NCBI GenBank assembly: GCA_937927565.1
Contig: CALBDV010000829.1
Coordinates: forward strand, 1-17,265
Reading direction: 5' to 3'
Source of the DNA: an uncultured Holophagales bacterium
GTDB taxonomy: Bacteria > Acidobacteriota > Thermoanaerobaculia > UBA5066
DNA: 17,265 nt
Below, piece by piece: positions 14,422-17,265 of this stretch. The notes below the pieces were generated by a model. It was not told the origin of the DNA and did not search any database. It saw nothing but the letters and a program-made list of their open reading frames with translations. The stretch's first letter is position 1, and every line of letters begins with the position of its first letter. The position numbers were made by a program, and so were the translations under genes.

Positions 14422-15382
14422 CGGCCTCGCCGCCCGCGTCCGCAACGCCCTGAGCAGGGGCTGGACCTTTCGCCGGCCGCCTCACGCCTTCGTCCTGACG
14501 GAGGACCGCCTCGTACACGTCTCCCTCCCTCGCGAGGCCCGGGGCGTGCGGCCGGTCGGGGGGGCGAGCGTCTCCTCCCGGGACCTTCCGCCGGGGACGT
14601 TCCGAGAGGGCCCGGCGGGTCTTCCCGTGGCCGGGCCGGGCCTCGGACAGGCGCTCTCGTCCCTCCTTTCACCGAAAGACCGCGTGACGGCGGCCTCGCT
14701 CGCCATTCCCGACCGGTTCGTGAAGGCTGCGACGGTCGACGTCGAGCCCGGGGCCCAGAAGCGCCCCCGGGAGCTCGCCGAGATGCTCCGCTGGAAAGTG
14801 AGCCGCCTGTACGGAGAATCGGCCCCCGAGCTCCGGATCACCTGGTGCGAGGCGGGAGCGGCCCCCGACGGCGGTACCCGTCTCCTCGTCCTCGCCTCGC
14901 CCGAGGAGACGATCGCCTCGCTCGAGGCGGCATTCCTGGGCCACGGGATCCGGATCGGCGCCCTCGAGCCCGCCGCTCTCGCCGTTTCGGCGATCGCCTC
15001 CCTGGCCCTCGCCGGGACGGGGCTCGTCGTCTTCACCGACGGACCGAACGTGTCGACCGTCTTCCTCGAGAAAGGCGCCGTACGGTTCCTGAGGACCCGG
15101 GCGACGGCCGCGGATCCCGACCAGGCGCTCCAGGAGATACGGCTCGCGGCCGCCTTCGTCGGGGGGGCATCGGCGGACGGCTCCGGGCTCGACATGACGG
15201 GCGAGGTCGTCGCCGTCCCGGCGTCGGCCCCGGCCTCGATCCGGCTGCGGGAGTTCCTGCTGGAGAACGGTGGCAGGGAGCCGATGTCGCTCCTCCCGAC
15301 CCTTCGCACGCTGGGTTTCCCGGCGTGGGGCGAGGACACCGCCCCGCTCGTCGGGGTCGGCCTCCTGCAGGGAGTGGGTTGA
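14411..15382 (+). CDS. pilM: PilM/GspL cytoplasmic-domain-like protein
   Basis: This 323-residue protein looks like the actin-like fold protein of the assembly platform, PilM in pili or the cytoplasmic half of GspL in T2SS. Features are the opening sheet (PHAFVLTEDRLVHVSLP), LAIPDRFVKAATVDVE, then RPRELAEMLRWKVSRLYGESAPEL, a GIRIGALEPAALAVSAIASLAL helix typical of subdomain 2, and a late LLPTLRTLGFPAWG segment. No membrane helix or signal peptide is evident, so it should be cytosolic and bound by the N-terminus of the next protein. I use the TTG start at 14411, which overlaps the ATPase gene by 11 nt with AAGGTG just upstream. No alternative start lies close. Similarity is at fold and context level, so the label is probable rather than certain. 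Confidence 0.7.
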   Translation: MSTDGLAARVRNALSRGWTFRRPPHAFVLTEDRLVHVSLPREARGVRPVGGASVSSRDLPPGTFREGPAGLPVAGPGLGQALSSLLSPKDRVTAASLAIPDRFVKAATVDVEPGAQKRPRELAEMLRWKVSRLYGESAPELRITWCEAGAAPDGGTRLLVLASPEETIASLEAAFLGHGIRIGALEPAALAVSAIASLALAGTGLVVFTDGPNVSTVFLEKGAVRFLRTRATAADPDQALQEIRLAAAFVGGASADGSGLDMTGEVVAVPASAPASIRLREFLLENGGREPMSLLPTLRTLGFPAWGEDTAPLVGVGLLQGVG

Positions 15383-15386
15383 CGCC

Positions 15387-16001
15387 GTGGCTGCCGCCAG
15401 ACCGAACCTCGCCCGCAGGCCGTTCGTCGACTCCCGGCCCGCCAACGTCGCCGCGGTCTTCCTCCTTCTCGCCGGGATCGTCCTCACCGTGATCAGCGTC
15501 CGGACCGTCCACTCCTACCTCGAGGGCTCGCGGCAGTCGCGGGCGGAGATCGCATCGTTGCGCGCCGAGATCGGCCGCTTCGAAGCCGCAGGGCGCCATG
15601 CGGAGGCGAAGCTCGCCCGGTTCGACCTCGCCGGAATGCAGGCGGGGGCCGAGGATGCCAACGAGCTCGCCCGCCGTCGCGCGTTCTCGTGGAGCCGCTT
15701 CCTGACGCGCCTCGAGAAGACCCTCCCGAACGACGTCCGCGTGGTCTCGGTCGTCCTCACGAAGGCAGAGGCGAAGAAGTCCACCGCGCAGGAGGCCCGC
15801 GCCGAAGACGCCTTCGCCGTCGCCCTCTCGCTCGTCTCGCGCGATCCCGACGGCCTGCCGAAGCTGATCCGGACCTTCTACGCCTCCCCGTGGTTCGACG
15901 CGCCGACCCCCGTCGCCGAGACCGGCGGTGAACAGGGGAGCGCCGAGGGCCGCAGCTTCGTCCTCGAGATCGTCTACACCGACCGGGAGGCGAAGCCGTG
16001 A
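15387..16001 (+). CDS. pilN: PilN-like inner-membrane assembly protein
   Basis: This 204-residue bitopic protein starts with a short cytoplasmic segment ARPNLARRPFVDSRP, like the PilN tail that PilM binds. It continues with one membrane helix at about 20-40 (NVAAVFLLLAGIVLTVISV), a coiled-coil stretch at 45-96 and a periplasmic ferredoxin-like domain (FSWSRFLTRLEKTLPNDVRVVSV at 100-122, then DPDGLPKLIRTFYASPWF). I picked the GTG at 15387, four bases after the upstream stop, with GGAG at 15371-15374; the frame is open further upstream inside the pilM-like gene. A GTGA overlap joins it to the next gene. PilN is the best fit; it would correspond to the periplasmic half of a split GspL. Confidence 0.72.
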   Translation: MAAARPNLARRPFVDSRPANVAAVFLLLAGIVLTVISVRTVHSYLEGSRQSRAEIASLRAEIGRFEAAGRHAEAKLARFDLAGMQAGAEDANELARRRAFSWSRFLTRLEKTLPNDVRVVSVVLTKAEAKKSTAQEARAEDAFAVALSLVSRDPDGLPKLIRTFYASPWFDAPTPVAETGGEQGSAEGRSFVLEIVYTDREAKP

Positions 16002-16645
16002 GCAGCGCCACGACGGCTTTCCGCGACCGCAGGGTCCTCTTCGTCATCCTCCTCGTCGTCATCGCCTGCAACACGGCCGTCCTCCTCTCCTACCGGACGT
16101 TCTACGACGAACGTCTGCGGGCGCTCGTCGCCGAGAAGGCCAGCCTCGAGAAGCGGCGCGACGAGGCCCGTCGACGGACCGAGAATGCCGAGGCCTCCGA
16201 GCGGAGGCTCTTCGAGACCCAGGAGGCCCTGACCGCCTTCTTCTCCGAGACGCTCGGCAAGCGCGAGGAACGGATCGCTCCCCTGATCGAGGAGATCTAC
16301 GCGACGACGCGCGCCGCCGGTCTCCGTCCCGACGCGATCTCGTACACGTCGACCGACGAGCCGGGCACCGACTCGCTGACGATGACCTTCGGGGTCGCCG
16401 GCCCGTACGGCGACGTCAAGAGGCTCCTCTCGGGCCTCGAGCGGTCGAAACGATTCCTCGTCGTCGAGCAGGTCAGCCTGTCGGGCGGCTCGGAGACCGA
16501 CCCGGACATGGTGAGGATCTCGATTACCGTGACGAACTACTTCCGGCCGGGCTCCCTTCGCCCGATCCGGACCGTCCGTGACCCGCGCAGCTCCGATGCC
16601 GGGCGCGCCGCCGCGGCCGCGCCGCGGGGGAGGACCGTCCGGTGA
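15998..16645 (+). CDS. pilO: PilO/GspM-like inner-membrane assembly protein
   Basis: This 215-residue bitopic protein has a short basic N-terminus, one membrane helix at about 12-31 (RVLFVILLVVIACNTAVLL), a charged coiled coil at 38-76 and a ferredoxin-like periplasmic domain from about 90 to 182 with the PilO-like FGVAGPYGDVKRLLSGLERSKRFLVVEQVSL at about 131-161. The C-terminus (183-215) is Arg/Ala/Pro-rich and likely disordered. It starts with GTG overlapping the upstream TGA and ends by overlapping the next GTG in the same way. With the PilN-like protein it probably forms the periplasmic heterodimer that connects the platform to the outer-membrane channel. Confidence 0.75.
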   Translation: MSSATTAFRDRRVLFVILLVVIACNTAVLLSYRTFYDERLRALVAEKASLEKRRDEARRRTENAEASERRLFETQEALTAFFSETLGKREERIAPLIEEIYATTRAAGLRPDAISYTSTDEPGTDSLTMTFGVAGPYGDVKRLLSGLERSKRFLVVEQVSLSGGSETDPDMVRISITVTNYFRPGSLRPIRTVRDPRSSDAGRAAAAAPRGRTVR

Positions 16646-17238
16646 GCGCCCTGTCGTCCCGCAAGGGCCTCCTGGCCCTCCTCGCCGTCCTCGTCGTCTT
16701 TCTCGTCCTCCGTTACTGGCCGCGGGGCCCGGAAGCGGCGCCCGCCTCCCCGCGGGGAGGCGCGACCCGCCTCGCCGCACGGCCGGACGGCACGCCGCCG
16801 GCGGCCTCGGAGATCCCGCCTCTCGCCTTCCACCAGGAGCGTGGCGAGATCGGAGGCGCCGTCGTGAGAAACGTCTTCTCGTTCCACGTGCCCCCGACGG
16901 CGACCCCGAAGCCGCTTCCGCCGACGCCGACGCCGTTTCCGGCCCAGGGCTCGTTCCAGTTCATCGGCCCGCGGCTCCCGACGCCGACGCCGACGGCGAC
17001 GCCGATCGTCCCCCCGGCGATCCCCTTCCGCGCCCTCGGCGTCTTCGGGCCGCGCGAGAAGCCGATCGTCACCTTCGAGGACGGCCCCCGCCTCATCAAC
17101 GCCCGCGAGGGCGACATTCTCGACGGCCGCTTCATCCTCAAGCGCGTCGGCCGTGAATCCGTCGACTTCGCCTTCGTCGGGCTGCCGCCCGAGATCACCC
17201 GGCGGATCCCTGTCCTTCCGCCCGACGCCCTCCGCTGA
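16642..17238 (+). CDS. PilP/GspC-like periplasmic connector protein
   Basis: This 198-residue protein has an N-terminal membrane anchor at about 8-24 (KGLLALLAVLVVFLVLRYW), then a disordered Ala/Pro region, RNVFSF at 76-81 (resembling the GspC RNPF-type motif) and a Thr-Pro rich linker with two tracts, PTATPKPLPPTPTPFP (85-100) and PTPTPTATP (113-121). A small beta domain follows at about 127-190 (IPFRALGVFGPREKPIVTF, then INAREGDILDGRFILKRVGRESVDF) like the GspC HR or PilP domain that contacts the secretin. GTG start with GTGA overlap on the upstream gene. Position before the presumed secretin fits a GspC/PilP role; sequence similarity alone is modest. Confidence 0.72.
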   Translation: MSALSSRKGLLALLAVLVVFLVLRYWPRGPEAAPASPRGGATRLAARPDGTPPAASEIPPLAFHQERGEIGGAVVRNVFSFHVPPTATPKPLPPTPTPFPAQGSFQFIGPRLPTPTPTATPIVPPAIPFRALGVFGPREKPIVTFEDGPRLINAREGDILDGRFILKRVGRESVDFAFVGLPPEITRRIPVLPPDALR

Positions 17239-17248
17239 AGGGACGCCC

Positions 17249-17265
17249 ATGACCGTTCACAGACC
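17249..17265 (+). CDS. Start of a further gene, perhaps the secretin (GspD/PilQ)
   Basis: An ATG at 17249 follows the GspC/PilP-like stop by 10 bp and is preceded by GAAGGGA, a fair ribosome binding site. Only five codons (MTVHR) are inside the window, so the product cannot be read. In both T2SS and type IV pilus operons the connector gene is commonly followed by the secretin gene, which is why that identity is suggested; it is inference only. Confidence 0.4.

Noticed and set aside
11206..14445. 1079-codon open frame on the minus strand
   Set aside because: It lies antisense to the gspF- and gspE-like genes, and its protein is a monotonous run of Asp, Glu, Arg, Leu and Val from high-GC codon shadowing, with no domain.
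1..17265. CRISPR arrays, insertion sequences, prophage or integron features
   Set aside because: No direct repeat arrays, transposase motifs or terminal inverted repeats were seen; apart from the HNH gene, the recognisable genes have envelope, secretion or regulatory roles.

Overview
The window is a GC-rich stretch (roughly 70% by eye) from a diderm, LPS-making bacterium. High GC, a Kdo/heptose/lipid A gene block and two separate type IV filament-type machines all fit Acidobacteriota (for example Thermoanaerobaculia/Holophagae-like) or a similar environmental diderm. That placement is inferred from gene content and protein style; there is no rRNA or marker gene here to prove it.

Left block (1-5378, minus strand), read in transcription order: waaC-like heptosyltransferase, a DUF3108-type exported protein overlapping waaC by 65 nt, pilB (extension ATPase with a tandem MshEN-like c-di-GMP motif), pilT (retraction ATPase with the AIRNLIRE signature) and the first 159 codons of pilC (inner-membrane platform). 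This is a motility-type type IV pilus core. A perfect 9-bp hairpin sits between pilB and pilT.

Middle block (5379-9594): a small HNH nuclease gene points right, only 26 bp from the divergent waaC start. It is followed by a 321-bp non-coding gap holding inverted repeats and a strong 11-bp terminator hairpin, which may hide an unassigned RNA. A tightly coupled minus-strand operon waaA (kdtA)-lpxK-lpxL-like acyltransferase completes Kdo transfer, lipid A 4'-phosphorylation and secondary acylation. Its presumed promoter has a perfect TATAAT at 9503-9508, and the same bases can be read as TATAGT on the plus strand, toward the sigma gene.

Right block (9595-17265, plus strand): an ECF-type sigma factor and a membrane zinc-finger anti-sigma (GTGA overlap), then an exported protein with a solitary secretin-N-like domain, a GspF/PilC platform, a GspE/PilB ATPase, and small assembly proteins resembling PilM, PilN, PilO and PilP/GspC. 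The last 17 bases start a further gene, perhaps the secretin. Nearly all junctions overlap or are separated by a few bases, so this looks like one long operon. It is a second type II secretion/type IV pilus-like machine, apparently with its own regulatory pair. The most notable features are this hybrid composition (T2SS-like F/E/C with T4P-like split M/N/O), the solo secretin-N protein, and the placement of sigma/anti-sigma genes at the head of the operon.
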